This document shows, piece by piece, positions 42,571 to 51,926 of a stretch of DNA of 64,000 nucleotides (its first letter is position 1; every line of letters starts with the position of its first letter). The DNA is from an uncultured Paludibaculum sp. (GTDB lineage: Bacteria; Acidobacteriota; Terriglobia; Bryobacterales; Bryobacteraceae). The notes beneath the pieces were generated by a model, which was given only the letters and a program-made list of their open reading frames with translations, was not told the origin of the DNA and made no database searches. The stretch is taken from NCBI RefSeq assembly GCF_963665245.1, contig NZ_OY762269.1, positions 2,362,501 through 2,426,500 on the forward strand, given 5' to 3'. A program made the translations under genes and the position numbers.

Positions 42571-43227
42571 TTGACCCAGCGTTCGCCAGTAGCCTTGGAG
42601 CCCCGAAAATCACCAGTTCAAGCGCGTTCCGCCGCTAGTGTGGATGCAATTCTGGAAGCCACTATTCAGGTTTTGCTCCAGGTGGGAAAGGAGCGTCTGA
42701 CCACCACCAAGGTGGCGGATCGAGCTGGAGTGTCGGTTGGGACCCTGTACCAGTATTTCCCGAACAAAAGTGCTCTATTGCAGGCTGTATTGAGGCGCCA
42801 CCTGACCGAGATCACGGAAGCCGTCGAACTCGTCTGTACGGAGCAGCAGGGGGCGACACCGCGGCAGATGGCCACCGCACTCATCACGGCCTTTCTTCAA
42901 GCCAAGATGAAGGACGCCCGGAAGAGTGTAGCCTTCTACTCCGTCAGTTCCCATGTGGATGGGGCGAAGATTCTGAGGCAGATGCGGGCGCGCGCCGATC
43001 GCGCGATCATTCGCATGTTGGAAACAGCCTGCGAGCCGCTCATGGCCGACCCCCAACTCGTTGCGGGCCTGGTGCAGGGAGCCATGACCGGCGTGAGCCA
43101 GCGGTTGCTGGAATCCAATACCCCCGCCGACCAGTTCGAGACCTTGCGCGATGAACTGATCTTCCTTGTCTGTGCGTACATTGATGCCTGTGCCGCGCGT
43201 CCCTCGACGCAAGACGCAAGTGCGTGA
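42571..43227 (+). CDS. TetR-family regulator
   Basis: 218 aa; TTG start with AGGAG at 42559-42563 (seven-base spacing). HTH region: AILEATIQVLLQVGKERLTTTKVADRAGVSVGTLYQYFPNKSALLQAV. Divergent from the aldo/keto reductase by 86 bases; the NAD(P)-binding reductase at 43483 follows on the same strand, so both reductases may be its targets. Confidence 0.92.
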   Translation: MTQRSPVALEPRKSPVQARSAASVDAILEATIQVLLQVGKERLTTTKVADRAGVSVGTLYQYFPNKSALLQAVLRRHLTEITEAVELVCTEQQGATPRQMATALITAFLQAKMKDARKSVAFYSVSSHVDGAKILRQMRARADRAIIRMLETACEPLMADPQLVAGLVQGAMTGVSQRLLESNTPADQFETLRDELIFLVCAYIDACAARPSTQDASA

Positions 43228-43482
43228 TCCTGACAGCGGAGTAGTCCCAACTTGGGACTCCGCCCAGCCGGTCCCCTCGCTGGGGCGATGCGTTGCCCCC
43301 AGGACAACATCTCAAAATCAGGAGGCACCCAAAAAAGTTGTCACAACTCGCCTCCCTACCCGGTCATAGCTGGCACAGACGCCCGAGAATACCGAAAGGA
43401 CCCGGGCGGCGGGTGGGAATCCGGGTGTGAACTTAAGCAGGAAGATAAGCCCAATCCGGGGCTGCGAACTGGGAGGTTCGTT

Positions 43483-44244
43483 ATGAGTATGAAGATTGTC
43501 GTGATTGGTGGAAGTGGACTCATCGGGTCGAAGGTCGTGCGGAATCTTCGCGCGCAAGGCCACCAGGCCGTTGCGGCCTCGCCGAAATCAGGTGTCAACA
43601 CCCTCACCGGTGAAGGCTTGGCCGAGGTTCTTGAGCGCGCCTCCGTTGTGGTGGACGTGTCAAACTCGCCCTCGTTCGAAGAAGTGGCCGTGATGCGGTT
43701 CTTCACGACCTCCACGCAAAACCTTCTCACCTATGAAGCGGCGGCTGGTGTCGGCCACCACGTGGCATTGTCGATTGTAGGCACCCATCGTTTTCCCCAG
43801 AACGCCTACTTCCGCGCGAAGATAGCCCAGGAGAAGCTGATCAAAGAATCTTCGATCCCCTATTCGATTGTGCAGGCGACGCAGTTCTTTGAGTTTGTGA
43901 CAAGCATCGCCGATGCAGGGATGGTAGCCGGCAAGGTGCACGCGCCGCCTGTGTTCATGCAACCCATCGCGGCCGAAGACGTCGCCATGGCCGTCAGTAC
44001 CGTCGCCGTTGGCGCTCCCCGCAATGGCACCCTGGAAATAGCCGGGCCCGACCTCTTTCGAATGGGCGACCTGATCCGGATGGACCTGAGCGCTCGCAGT
44101 GATCCACGCGAGGTGATCGACGACCCGGGCGCCGGCTACTACGGAGCCATACCGGGCGAACGCACGCTGGTGGCGGACGAGGGAGCGTGGCTCGGCACGA
44201 TGCATTTCGAAGAATGGCTCAGCGCAGCCGCAGTGCGTTCCTGA
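43483..44244 (+). CDS. NmrA-like NAD(P)-binding oxidoreductase
   Basis: 253 aa; ATG 43483 with GGGAGG at 43471-43476 (the frame is open further upstream but without protein-like sequence). Rossmann motif VVIGGSGLIGSKVVRNL; then VVVDVSNSPSFEEVAVMRFF, HHVALSIVGTHRFPQNAYFRAKIAQEKLI and PYSIVQATQFFEF, typical of the atypical SDR/NmrA group (lacking the YxxxK pair). It converges on the ECF41 sigma factor at 44344; ECF41 factors are generally linked to carboxymuconolactone decarboxylases, oxidoreductases or epimerases, so this is probably its partner gene. Confidence 0.88.
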   Translation: MSMKIVVIGGSGLIGSKVVRNLRAQGHQAVAASPKSGVNTLTGEGLAEVLERASVVVDVSNSPSFEEVAVMRFFTTSTQNLLTYEAAAGVGHHVALSIVGTHRFPQNAYFRAKIAQEKLIKESSIPYSIVQATQFFEFVTSIADAGMVAGKVHAPPVFMQPIAAEDVAMAVSTVAVGAPRNGTLEIAGPDLFRMGDLIRMDLSARSDPREVIDDPGAGYYGAIPGERTLVADEGAWLGTMHFEEWLSAAAVRS

Positions 44245-44343
44245 ATCCGGTGAGGAGTCGCCGTATCCAAATCCGGTGAGGCGACTCCTATTGGAACAAC
44301 GCTTGGGCCGCGTGGCATCGCCAGCTAAGGGCCGCATCGCAAG

Positions 44344-45231
44344 TCACCTGCTCAAGGGCAATCGCGAAACCCCGGCCAGCTTACTGGGCCGCATGAGCCA
44401 GAGAATCTGGCCGATCCCCTCGGCCGAAGCATCGATGGTGGATAGGCCGACTGGCACGCCGTCCCGGCACTGCAGCGCGCACGCCTGCCCATTGGCCTCG
44501 ATCCACTCCACTGTCACGCCGTGCCAGTAGTGCCCGGAGAATGCTCTGATGAAGTTGGCGACAGGGGCCCGCCCAATGATGGGAATCCCCGCGGCTCGCA
44601 CCAACCCGCCGCCGTCCGAATAGGAGACCACATCCTCCGCCAACAGACCCTCCAGGGCGGCCAGATCGCCTTTCTGGGCGGCGGCCAGAAATACCTCTAG
44701 CAGTCTCCGCTGTTCCGCCGGATTCACTGGGGTCCTCCGTCCGTCGGCGATGTGTTTCCGCGCGCGGGTAACGAGCTGGCGCGCATTCTCCTCGCTCTCG
44801 CGGAGGATCTCCGCAATCTGCCGGTATGGGTAGTCGAACGCTTCCCGAAGAACGTACGCGGCCCGTTCGGTGGGAGAAAGCTTCTCCAACAGCAGCAGAA
44901 CGGCGAGCTGCAACGCCTGCCCGCGTTCGGCTCCCAGTCCGGGGTCGGCGCGAGTGTCGACGGGTTCCGGAAGCCACGGCCCGACATACGTCTCGCGGCG
45001 TGAGCGCGCCGATTGCGCGCGGTTGATCGACAACCGCGTCGTCACCGTGGCGAGGTACGCCGGAGCGTCCAGAACCGCGCTGCGATCGCAGGACTGCCAC
45101 CGCAGCCAGACATCCTGCACGATGTCCTCTGCTTCGGCCGCGCTGCCCAGCATGCGATAAGCGATACCGAAGAGACGAGGGCGAGCGCCGACGAAGGCCG
45201 GCAGCGGATTATCGAACGTGCTCAGCTCCAT
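44344..45231 (-). CDS. ECF41-family sigma factor with SnoaL-like C-terminal domain
   Basis: 295 aa. Sigma-2: RPRLFGIAYRMLGSAAEAEDIVQDVWLRW; sigma-4: LSPTERAAYVLREAFDYPYRQIAEILRESEENARQLVTRARKHI. The ECF41 linker signature is present as PWLPEPV, and the SnoaL/NTF2-like C-terminal domain (residues about 180-285) carries YSDGGGLVRA, close to the family DGGGK motif but with Leu at the last position. In ECF41 this domain controls core RNA-polymerase binding in place of an anti-sigma factor. The NmrA-like reductase is convergent. Confidence 0.92.
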   Translation of the reverse strand: MELSTFDNPLPAFVGARPRLFGIAYRMLGSAAEAEDIVQDVWLRWQSCDRSAVLDAPAYLATVTTRLSINRAQSARSRRETYVGPWLPEPVDTRADPGLGAERGQALQLAVLLLLEKLSPTERAAYVLREAFDYPYRQIAEILRESEENARQLVTRARKHIADGRRTPVNPAEQRRLLEVFLAAAQKGDLAALEGLLAEDVVSYSDGGGLVRAAGIPIIGRAPVANFIRAFSGHYWHGVTVEWIEANGQACALQCRDGVPVGLSTIDASAEGIGQILWLMRPSKLAGVSRLPLSR

Positions 45232-45331
45232 TTGCCAATTTTAGGCGACGAACCGCGGCTGAGCCTACAGCGGCGACGGCGCGCCGGTCGACGGGATTCC
45301 CTTCGTCCGTTGTCGAACAGATCACAACCTC

Positions 45332-45889
45332 ATGCGCATCCACCACAACCCCAAACTCTTCGTCATTACCGGCGGCCCCGGTTCCGGCAAAACCACGGTT
45401 CTGCTCGAACTGGCCCGCCGCGGCTGCCCCCATGCCCCCGAGGTTGCCCGCCAGATCATCCAGGAGCAGGTGCGCTCCGGCGGAACCGCGCTGCCATGGG
45501 CCGACCGGGCATCCTTCACCCATCTCATGCTGCAGCGTTCCATTGAGTCTTATCTCGAGCATGCACAGACGCCTCAGCGCGTTTTTGCCGATCGCGGTAT
45601 CCCTGACACTCTGGGCTATGCTCGCCTCATCGGGCTGCCCGGCACCGAGGCCATTGAGGACGCCTGTCGCCGCTATCGCTACTCACCCCTCGTCTTCATT
45701 GCTCCGCCGTGGCGAGAGATTTACTGTAAGGACACCGAGCGCAAGCAGGATTTCGCCGAAGCGGAGCGCACCTTTGAAGTGGTTGCCGGCGCCTACCGGG
45801 GCTGCGGCTATCACTTACTGGAACTGCCCCTGGATTCGCCATCCGCACGAGCCGGGTTCATCCTCGAGCGTCTCCAGAGTGCCCTGTAA
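45332..45889 (+). CDS. Predicted P-loop ATPase (AAA_28-like)
   Basis: 185 aa. Walker A VITGGPGSGKTTVLLEL; Walker B-like region RVFADRGIPDTLGYA with the DRG motif; Arg-rich tail SPLVFIAPPWREIYCKDTERKQDFAEAER characteristic of this small kinase-like family. No ribosome binding site is evident before ATG 45332. Substrate unknown. It is convergent with the ADOP gene at 45959. Confidence 0.88.
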   Translation: MRIHHNPKLFVITGGPGSGKTTVLLELARRGCPHAPEVARQIIQEQVRSGGTALPWADRASFTHLMLQRSIESYLEHAQTPQRVFADRGIPDTLGYARLIGLPGTEAIEDACRRYRYSPLVFIAPPWREIYCKDTERKQDFAEAERTFEVVAGAYRGCGYHLLELPLDSPSARAGFILERLQSAL

Positions 45890-45958
45890 GGGACCCATGG
45901 AAGAGTCGGCCGGGCCGGCGGTCACCAGCGGCCCGCGCGCGCGTCTCCAGCTGTGCCG

Positions 45959-48610
45959 TTACTCATTGTCCGGCCGCAGGACTGTGAGTGGATCCACGCT
46001 GACCGACCGTCGTGCCGGCAGCACGCTCGCCACGCCCACAGCGACGCACAGCAGCAGCGGGGCGGACAGCCAGACCCAAAGTGCCGGAGCTCCTGCGCTG
46101 GGCGAGATCCGCCCCAGGAATCGCAACAGCAGCACCGAACCCCCCATGGCTGTCAACGTGGCCGCCCCCGCCAACCGGGCGCCGTCACGCAGTACCAGCA
46201 GCACAATGTGCCGCCTCCGCGCGCCAAGAGCGATGCGAATCGCCAACTCCCTTCGTCGCTGCCGGGCGGCGTCGCTCAACGCGCCATACAGCCCCAGTGC
46301 GCCCAGCAGCAGCCCGATGGCGGCGGTTGCGCCCAGAATCGTTGTTGCAACCCTCTGCGGCGCGAGAGCGGTCTGGGCCAGATGAGTGTCGAGTGTCTTC
46401 ACGGTCAGCGGCGCCTGCCCACGCCCGGGCACCACGTCCAGCTTGCCGCGGACTTCCTCCACCGTCGTCTTGCTGGCCGAGCGGGTGCCCAGAATCAGCG
46501 TCATCACCGGAAGACAGTCCTGCTCCATGGGAAAGTAGATTGCAGGCTCCACGCGCCGCTGGTAGGTGCCCAGTGCCGGGCCGCGCACGACGCCGGTAAT
46601 GGTGGTCCGGCGCCCGCTGTCGTCAATAAGGGCGGCACCCACGGCCATCCCGCCGAAGTAGCGGTCGGCGGCCTCCTGATTGACGATGCCAGTCCGGCAC
46701 CCGCGCGCGCCCGGTCCATCAGCAAAGCTCCGTCCGTTGGTCAGCGAGAAGCCCATCGTGTCGAAGTAATTGCGTGAGACGACATTGGCGTCGAGCTCCG
46801 CCGTCGCCAACGGCGAAGCCTCGGGTGCTCGAAATCGTTGGGCCGGTACGCGCGTGTCTGAATTGCTGGCTCCGTTCTCAAGGAAATAAACCGTCGGACG
46901 TGCGGGCTGCGTGCGGCGACGCCTCACCACGCCGATCACTACTACCGGACGCCGCGCCGGATCCTCCACCACGCGGCCCACCGTGCTTTGGCCCGACAAC
47001 AACGCCGCCGCCTCTTCATTGACGACAGCAGCCGGGCACGTTTGGTCTTCATATCCGAACAGTCGCCCGGCCACGGGCGGTGACTGGAAAAGGCGAGTGG
47101 ATTTCGGGTCGAAGTCCACCATGTCCATGGTCACGTCACGGAGCGGCAGTTGGCGCGGCTCAATCCGGAACGACCGCCATGTGGGCAAACTCCCTGGCAG
47201 CCGCCCAGCCCAGGCGGCCTGCGTCGCCCCAGTTGTTGACAGGGCCGCCGCCTCCGCATTGCGGAAGTACGTGAGGCCCGCTTCGGGCCGGGCTTCCATC
47301 GTCGCGAGCACGGCTTGGCCCAGGCTGCGTCCAACGCTGGTCTTCAGGGCCGCCTGCAAGCCGTCGAAGAGGAAGGCCGTAGCGATCACGAGGAGGAAGC
47401 AGATTGCCATCTCCGCAACGGCCAACCCGGCGCGCAGACCACGCATCCCCCTCGACGGTCCGGAGCCCTCGCTCCGCAGGACGGTCCACGGACGGTCGTG
47501 CGACGTTGCGACCACTGGTAGCAGGCCGCACGCGATAGTCACGCCCACGTACGTAGCCGACGCCGCGCCAATACGGAGCAGATCGGGCGCGAACACCAAC
47601 GCTTCCGCATCCTGTTCGAAGAGCAGCGCTGGTAGCATCCGCTGCGTCCATACCGCCAGCAGCAGGCCCAGCGCTCCGCCGGTTGCGGAGATCACGATAC
47701 TGTCCGAAAGCAGTTGCTGTCCCAGTTGCCCCCTGCTGGCGCCCAGGGCAACACGCAGGGAGGTCTCCTGCGAGCGTGACGTCGCCCGCCCCAACAGAAA
47801 CGACGCCACATTCACGCAGGCGATGAAGAAGACGGCTGTGGCCGCCGAGTTCAACAACAGCCCGATGCGCGCGTCACCCTCCGCCGCAGCCGGCGACTGT
47901 CCGGTGTAGGCGCGTAACTCCAGTCCGCCGCGACTGCCGCGTTGAGTGGCTAACGTCGTTTGTGCCTGGCTCGTCGGCCCGTTGCCTGCAAGTCCTGCGA
48001 GTACCCACAGGTTCCGGCTGCTATGCGCGGCCTCGGGTGGCCCGTCCTCAGGCATCGCCATCCAGAGATCGACGGGCTGGTCCCGATAGACACCTTCCAG
48101 CCACTCCGCGGCCACCCCGTCGACTCGCACTGGGACGCCGTCCACCAGAATCCGTGCATCGGCCGCGGGCCGCTCCGAGTGCAGTTCACGTCGCCACAAC
48201 CGGTGACTAATGACGAGACCATGGTTCACTGACAGCTGGAAATGACGCGCCAGGGCGGGCGTCACGGCGGCGACCGACAGGATCTGCGTCTGGCTATTCA
48301 GCCGGACTGTGCGCTGCGTCATCCGGGCTGCGCCCAGCCAGGCAAACCCGGCGTCGCCGCGCCGGATCGAAGCGTAGTCGTCCCACGAAATGGGACCGGG
48401 CCCACTTTGTGGGTCCTGCCCGAACACAGAGACCACTCCATCGATCACCGGGTCGGCGTACGTGTGCGCTGTCAGTCCCCGGGCGAAGCCCTGTACGGCG
48501 ACAGTGCTGCCGATGCCCAGCGCGATGGTGAACAAGAGCGCCAGCGCCAACCCGGGTGTCCGCAGGTAGCCGCGCATCGAGTATCGAAGGCCGCTGAGAA
48601 AGACTGGCAA
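45959..48610 (-). CDS. ADOP-type ABC permease, orphan
   Basis: 883 aa, starting MPVFLSGLRYSMRGYLRTPG without the PadR-type N-terminal region. First helix LALLFTIALGIGSTVAVQGF, periplasmic MacB-PCD domain, FtsX block NSAATAVFFIACVNVASFLLGRATSRSQETSLRVALGA, second soluble domain, final FtsX block LGALGLYGALSDAARQRRRELAIRIALGA ending VDPLTVLRPDNE. No PadR gene adjacent. Substrate unknown. Confidence 0.9.
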   Translation of the reverse strand: MPVFLSGLRYSMRGYLRTPGLALALLFTIALGIGSTVAVQGFARGLTAHTYADPVIDGVVSVFGQDPQSGPGPISWDDYASIRRGDAGFAWLGAARMTQRTVRLNSQTQILSVAAVTPALARHFQLSVNHGLVISHRLWRRELHSERPAADARILVDGVPVRVDGVAAEWLEGVYRDQPVDLWMAMPEDGPPEAAHSSRNLWVLAGLAGNGPTSQAQTTLATQRGSRGGLELRAYTGQSPAAAEGDARIGLLLNSAATAVFFIACVNVASFLLGRATSRSQETSLRVALGASRGQLGQQLLSDSIVISATGGALGLLLAVWTQRMLPALLFEQDAEALVFAPDLLRIGAASATYVGVTIACGLLPVVATSHDRPWTVLRSEGSGPSRGMRGLRAGLAVAEMAICFLLVIATAFLFDGLQAALKTSVGRSLGQAVLATMEARPEAGLTYFRNAEAAALSTTGATQAAWAGRLPGSLPTWRSFRIEPRQLPLRDVTMDMVDFDPKSTRLFQSPPVAGRLFGYEDQTCPAAVVNEEAAALLSGQSTVGRVVEDPARRPVVVIGVVRRRRTQPARPTVYFLENGASNSDTRVPAQRFRAPEASPLATAELDANVVSRNYFDTMGFSLTNGRSFADGPGARGCRTGIVNQEAADRYFGGMAVGAALIDDSGRRTTITGVVRGPALGTYQRRVEPAIYFPMEQDCLPVMTLILGTRSASKTTVEEVRGKLDVVPGRGQAPLTVKTLDTHLAQTALAPQRVATTILGATAAIGLLLGALGLYGALSDAARQRRRELAIRIALGARRRHIVLLVLRDGARLAGAATLTAMGGSVLLLRFLGRISPSAGAPALWVWLSAPLLLCVAVGVASVLPARRSVSVDPLTVLRPDNE

Positions 48611-48864
48611 ACCACAACGAACTCAGCAGCCGGAGTGCCGCTGCGAGCGGACCCTGCTTTCAGCAGGATAGAGCGCAACGTCGGCATTGGACCGTCCGCT
48701 TCCGCGCGGCGGCGTTCGAATGCGGACACCCGGGGCGGGCGACCGGTTGCCGAGGCGGGTCGAAGACAGGAAGAACACAACGGAACCTCCAGGTCCTCAA
48801 TAACTGTAAGCGCTGAGGGGGCCCCAAGAGTGTGCCCCGTCGCCCCTCACGCGCATCGTAGACT

Positions 48865-49548
48865 GTGACCGTGGCCAACTCCATCCGCCCTTCTCTTCGG
48901 CGCCCCACCGGACACAGGTTCGCTAAGTACAGCCTCCTCCTCCTGGCCTTCGCCCTTCTCTGGGCTCTTTCCGCTTGGCGGCTCATCAACCATAGCGCCA
49001 GGGACCGCACCTACACGGCCGCCGCCTCCGTACCGCCCCGCCAGGTTGGACTGGTCCTTGGTTGTGCTCGCCAACTCGCCAATGGCCGCGCCAACGCCTT
49101 CTTCGACAATCGGATCCTCGCGGCGGCGCAACTCTACCGAGCGGGCAAGGTTCGCTACCTCCTGGTCAGTGGCGACAAGCATGGAACTGGCTACGACGAG
49201 CCCAGGGACATGAAGGAGAGTCTGATGGCTGCCGGAGTCCCCGCCGAGCGCATCTACTGTGACGAGTCCGGCTTCACCACCCGCGATTCGGTGCTTCGGG
49301 CGCGGTGGATCTTCGGCCAGACGCGCCTGACGATCATCTCGCAGGAATTTCACAACCAGCGCGCCATCTGGCTCGCTCGACAACACGGCATCGACGCCAT
49401 AGGCTTCACCGCGCCCGAAGTGGCCTCCTACGGCAGCTTCCTCACCCGCTGCCGCGAAGTCGCGGCTCGAGCCAACCTGATGCTCGATGTCATCGGGCTC
49501 CGTTCCACCCCAAAACCTACAGGCCAGAAGTTGCCAATCCCACCGTAG
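48865..49548 (+). CDS. SanA/YdcF-like DUF218 membrane protein
   Basis: 227 aa from GTG 48865 (GTG 48871 alternative). One N-terminal helix (YSLLLLAFALLWALSAW), then the DUF218 core: VGLVLGCARQLANGRANAFFDNRILAAAQLYRAGKVRYLLVSGDKHGTGYDEPRDMKESLMAAGVP and TRDSVLRARWIFGQTRLTIISQEFHNQRAIWLARQHGIDA. SanA in E. coli affects envelope permeability to vancomycin; the biochemical role is not established. The 254 bases upstream hold no identified element. Confidence 0.9.
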   Translation: MTVANSIRPSLRRPTGHRFAKYSLLLLAFALLWALSAWRLINHSARDRTYTAAASVPPRQVGLVLGCARQLANGRANAFFDNRILAAAQLYRAGKVRYLLVSGDKHGTGYDEPRDMKESLMAAGVPAERIYCDESGFTTRDSVLRARWIFGQTRLTIISQEFHNQRAIWLARQHGIDAIGFTAPEVASYGSFLTRCREVAARANLMLDVIGLRSTPKPTGQKLPIPP

Positions 49549-49723
49549 GTCGATGTCATTTCTGGCAGATGCGATGAGGTCCCGCAACTCTCCTGTGGCG
49601 TAACTCTCCTGTTGACATTCGACTCAAGAAGGACTGCGTTCGGGGAGAATGTCGACACGAAACCGCGAGAGCGATTGAATTGCGTTACTCCAGACGACAC
49701 TCGATTTGTTGATCCTACGGACC

Positions 49724-50007
49724 CTCCTGTTCGACAAGGAACACAGTCAGGGCATCACCTGCGCATCCAGGCCATGAACGGCGATGAACTGCTGGTGGAT
49801 CACGGTTCCCCCAACCCCGCGCTGCAGCGGCTGGAGAGCCTGGGCTGAATCGCGGCCGAATGGGGTGCGAGCAGCAACAACCGAAAGGCCAAATTCTACA
49901 GTTTCACAGCGGCCGGCAGGAAACAACTCATCTCCGAGACAAAGCGGTGGGAGCGAATCACCGCCGTCGTCGGAAGGGTTCTGGCGGCCGAAAACCCGGC
50001 GGGCTAA
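49724..50007 (+). pseudogene. PadR regulator remnant
   Basis: One frame reads PVRQGTQSGHHLRIQAMNGDELLVDHGSPNPALQRLESLG, stop at 49846-49848, then IAAEWGASSNNRKAKFYSFTAAGRKQLISETKRWERITAVVGRVLAAENPAG with a proper stop at 50005-50007. This is a PadR sequence whose conserved GW(I/L) tryptophan codon has become TGA, and in which roughly 17 residues after QGT are deleted. The 175 bases before it (49549-49723) show nothing recognisable. Confidence 0.8.
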
Positions 50008-50009
50008 GG

Positions 50010-50465
50010 AGTGAGTCGCCGATTTCGGAGGTGGTGTCCATACTGCCGCAGGCGGATGCGACTCTGCTCACCGAACTCCTTCTCTCCGGACTGGCCATTG
50101 CCTTCGACGTAGTCGCCCTGTTTCTCGCGTCCGTGGGTTCATGTGGAGTGCTCAGCTATCGTATCGGACAGCGGCACCACTCGATTGGAATCCGCATGGC
50201 GTGGGGCACGTCACCGGTCTCCGTCACGACCGGAGTGCTGCGGAAAAGTGAGCTCGTCATGGCAGCCGGAATGCTCGGCGGCCTGCCGCTGGCCATTGTG
50301 GCTGCGCGCGCGGAGGACTCGTTGCTGTGGGGCGTGAGACCGGACGATCCGGCGATCTACTTGGTTGGTGCCCACGCACTGTGCCTGGCCGGATTCATGA
50401 GCGTGTGGCTGCCGGAGGGGCGCGCATCGGCCATAGCGCCGCCGGGAGCGTTGCAGCACAGTTGA
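50010..50465 (+). pseudogene. ADOP permease C-terminal remnant
   Basis: The frame ending at 50465 reads LTELLLSGLAIAFDVVALFLASVGSCGVLSYRIGQRHHSIGIRMAWG and ...GLPLAIVAARAEDSLLWGVRPDDPAIY, matching the last FtsX block of an ADOP permease (compare VGLYGVxSYxVxxRTREIGIRxALGA). About 750 upstream residues are gone, so the PadR remnant runs directly into the permease tail: the scar of a PadR-ADOP operon collapsed by an internal deletion. Confidence 0.8.
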
Positions 50466-50511
50466 GTGGCCTTCCCCGAACCGGGCACGTGCACACGAAG
50501 GGCCCGTTCGC

Positions 50512-51531
50512 TCACTTCACAACCTGCCGCACAATCCGCACGGTATCCCCGGTATCTTCCATCTCGAACAGCTTGCCCCGGGCCTGCCGAAACGGCTGAT
50601 GCAGCACCATCATCAGCTCGCCATCAAACGACTCGAACAGCATGCCGTGACCGCTGTCGTTGCCCACCAGTACCTCGCCTTGCTTCCAGGGGCCGCGCAG
50701 TTTGCCTGATGCCGAGTACGCCAGCGTCTCCACATACAGCCCGTCGCGATAGCTCGACCACAGCATCAGCAGCTTGCCCTTCTTTGTTCTGTAAAGACAC
50801 GGGCCATCCGTGACGTAGTTCTGCGGCTTCTCCGGCTTTTTCTCCTGCTCGCTGACCCACGGCGCCTCCGATGCCTTGAATAATAGGAATGGCTCGCCCG
50901 CCCGCGCCGACAGGTCCCGCTTCAAGGGCACTGCCTCCATGGTTCCGTCCAGCACCTGGATCCACTCGTGCGCGTACACCATGTACGGCGCGCCGCCCTC
51001 GACGAACAACGTGCCATCCAGCGTCATCAGATCCTCCGGAGGAGCCGGGCTGTTGCTCAGCGGTGCAAACGGTCCGTCCGGCGAGTCCGCCACGAAGATC
51101 TGCGTCCCACGCATGTGCGGCTTTGCCTTCTTTCCGTTGTAGACCGGTAGCTTGTCTTCGTCCGCATAGGGCAAGGGACTCTTGCTGTTGTGGAGCGTCG
51201 CCAGCAGGTAATATTTGCCGCGGTACAGATGCACCTCTGGAGCCCACACTCCTTCGGCCGGATCGGCCCACAGCCCATCGGGCACTTCAAATACTTTGTA
51301 GGGACCGTCCCAGTGCAGCAGATCTTTGCTTTTGTAAGTGATCACGCCAGCTCTCTGTCCGCCTAACTGGCGGGCGCCGGCGCCGCAGTACAAATAGTAA
51401 GTTTCGGTCGCCTTGTGAGCGACGATGAACGGGTCGTGCAGATAGAAGTCGTTGAACTGGAGGCCCGTCCTCACCGGAGTCTGGGCAAGCAGCGGCGCGG
51501 CCAGCAACAGCGCCCACCATCTATTGAGCAT
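50512..51531 (-). CDS. Glycoside hydrolase family 43-like secreted enzyme
   Basis: 339 aa from ATG 51531 with GAGG upstream; signal peptide MLNRWWALLLAAPLLAQ. The frame stays open to 52362 but that extension overlaps the next gene and is not protein-like. Five-bladed beta-propeller GH43 features: LHDPFIVAHKATETYYLYCG (catalytic base Asp), GVWAPEVHLYRGKYYLLATLH, TLDGTLFVEGGAPYMVYAHEW and GHGMLFESFDGELMMVLHQP. Expected to hydrolyse arabinan, xylan or related side-chains in the periplasm or outside. Confidence 0.85.
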   Translation of the reverse strand: MLNRWWALLLAAPLLAQTPVRTGLQFNDFYLHDPFIVAHKATETYYLYCGAGARQLGGQRAGVITYKSKDLLHWDGPYKVFEVPDGLWADPAEGVWAPEVHLYRGKYYLLATLHNSKSPLPYADEDKLPVYNGKKAKPHMRGTQIFVADSPDGPFAPLSNSPAPPEDLMTLDGTLFVEGGAPYMVYAHEWIQVLDGTMEAVPLKRDLSARAGEPFLLFKASEAPWVSEQEKKPEKPQNYVTDGPCLYRTKKGKLLMLWSSYRDGLYVETLAYSASGKLRGPWKQGEVLVGNDSGHGMLFESFDGELMMVLHQPFRQARGKLFEMEDTGDTVRIVRQVVK

Positions 51532-51926
51532 TCGATTGTCCTCTGCCCCATACGTTATCCCAGATCGCGCCCGAGGACGGTGCCGTCTGCGGAGGAGCGG
51601 AGGAAGCGGAGGAAGTCCGGGGACACAGCGCCCGCATATTCTCAAGGCCATCGAGCCTCTGCGGCAATCGTCGCAGGTAGGGCGGATCCTGGATCCGCGC
51701 GGGATCCCCGGATCCCGCCATCTCGACCCGTCCGGAGCAGCGTCGCGAGCGCCACGCTCGGACCACCCGGCCCAGAGGCTACGGCGGTCCTGTATCCCGA
51801 GGAATTCCGCTAACCCCAAGGTTGGAGCTGTCCGCGACACCGCGACCGGCCCCGCACCTGGCAACCAAGCCACAAGCCCGCCTACAACGGACAGTTCGCG
51901 GACAACCACCGGCGGCTCGGCGCACA
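51532..51926. other. Intergenic, no supported gene
   Basis: 395 bases between the GH43-like gene and the split ADOP gene. It contains clustered GGATCC/GGATCCGC blocks around 51690-51725 that pair with each other (a possible degraded hairpin repeat), and nothing protein-like on either strand. Confidence 0.4.
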
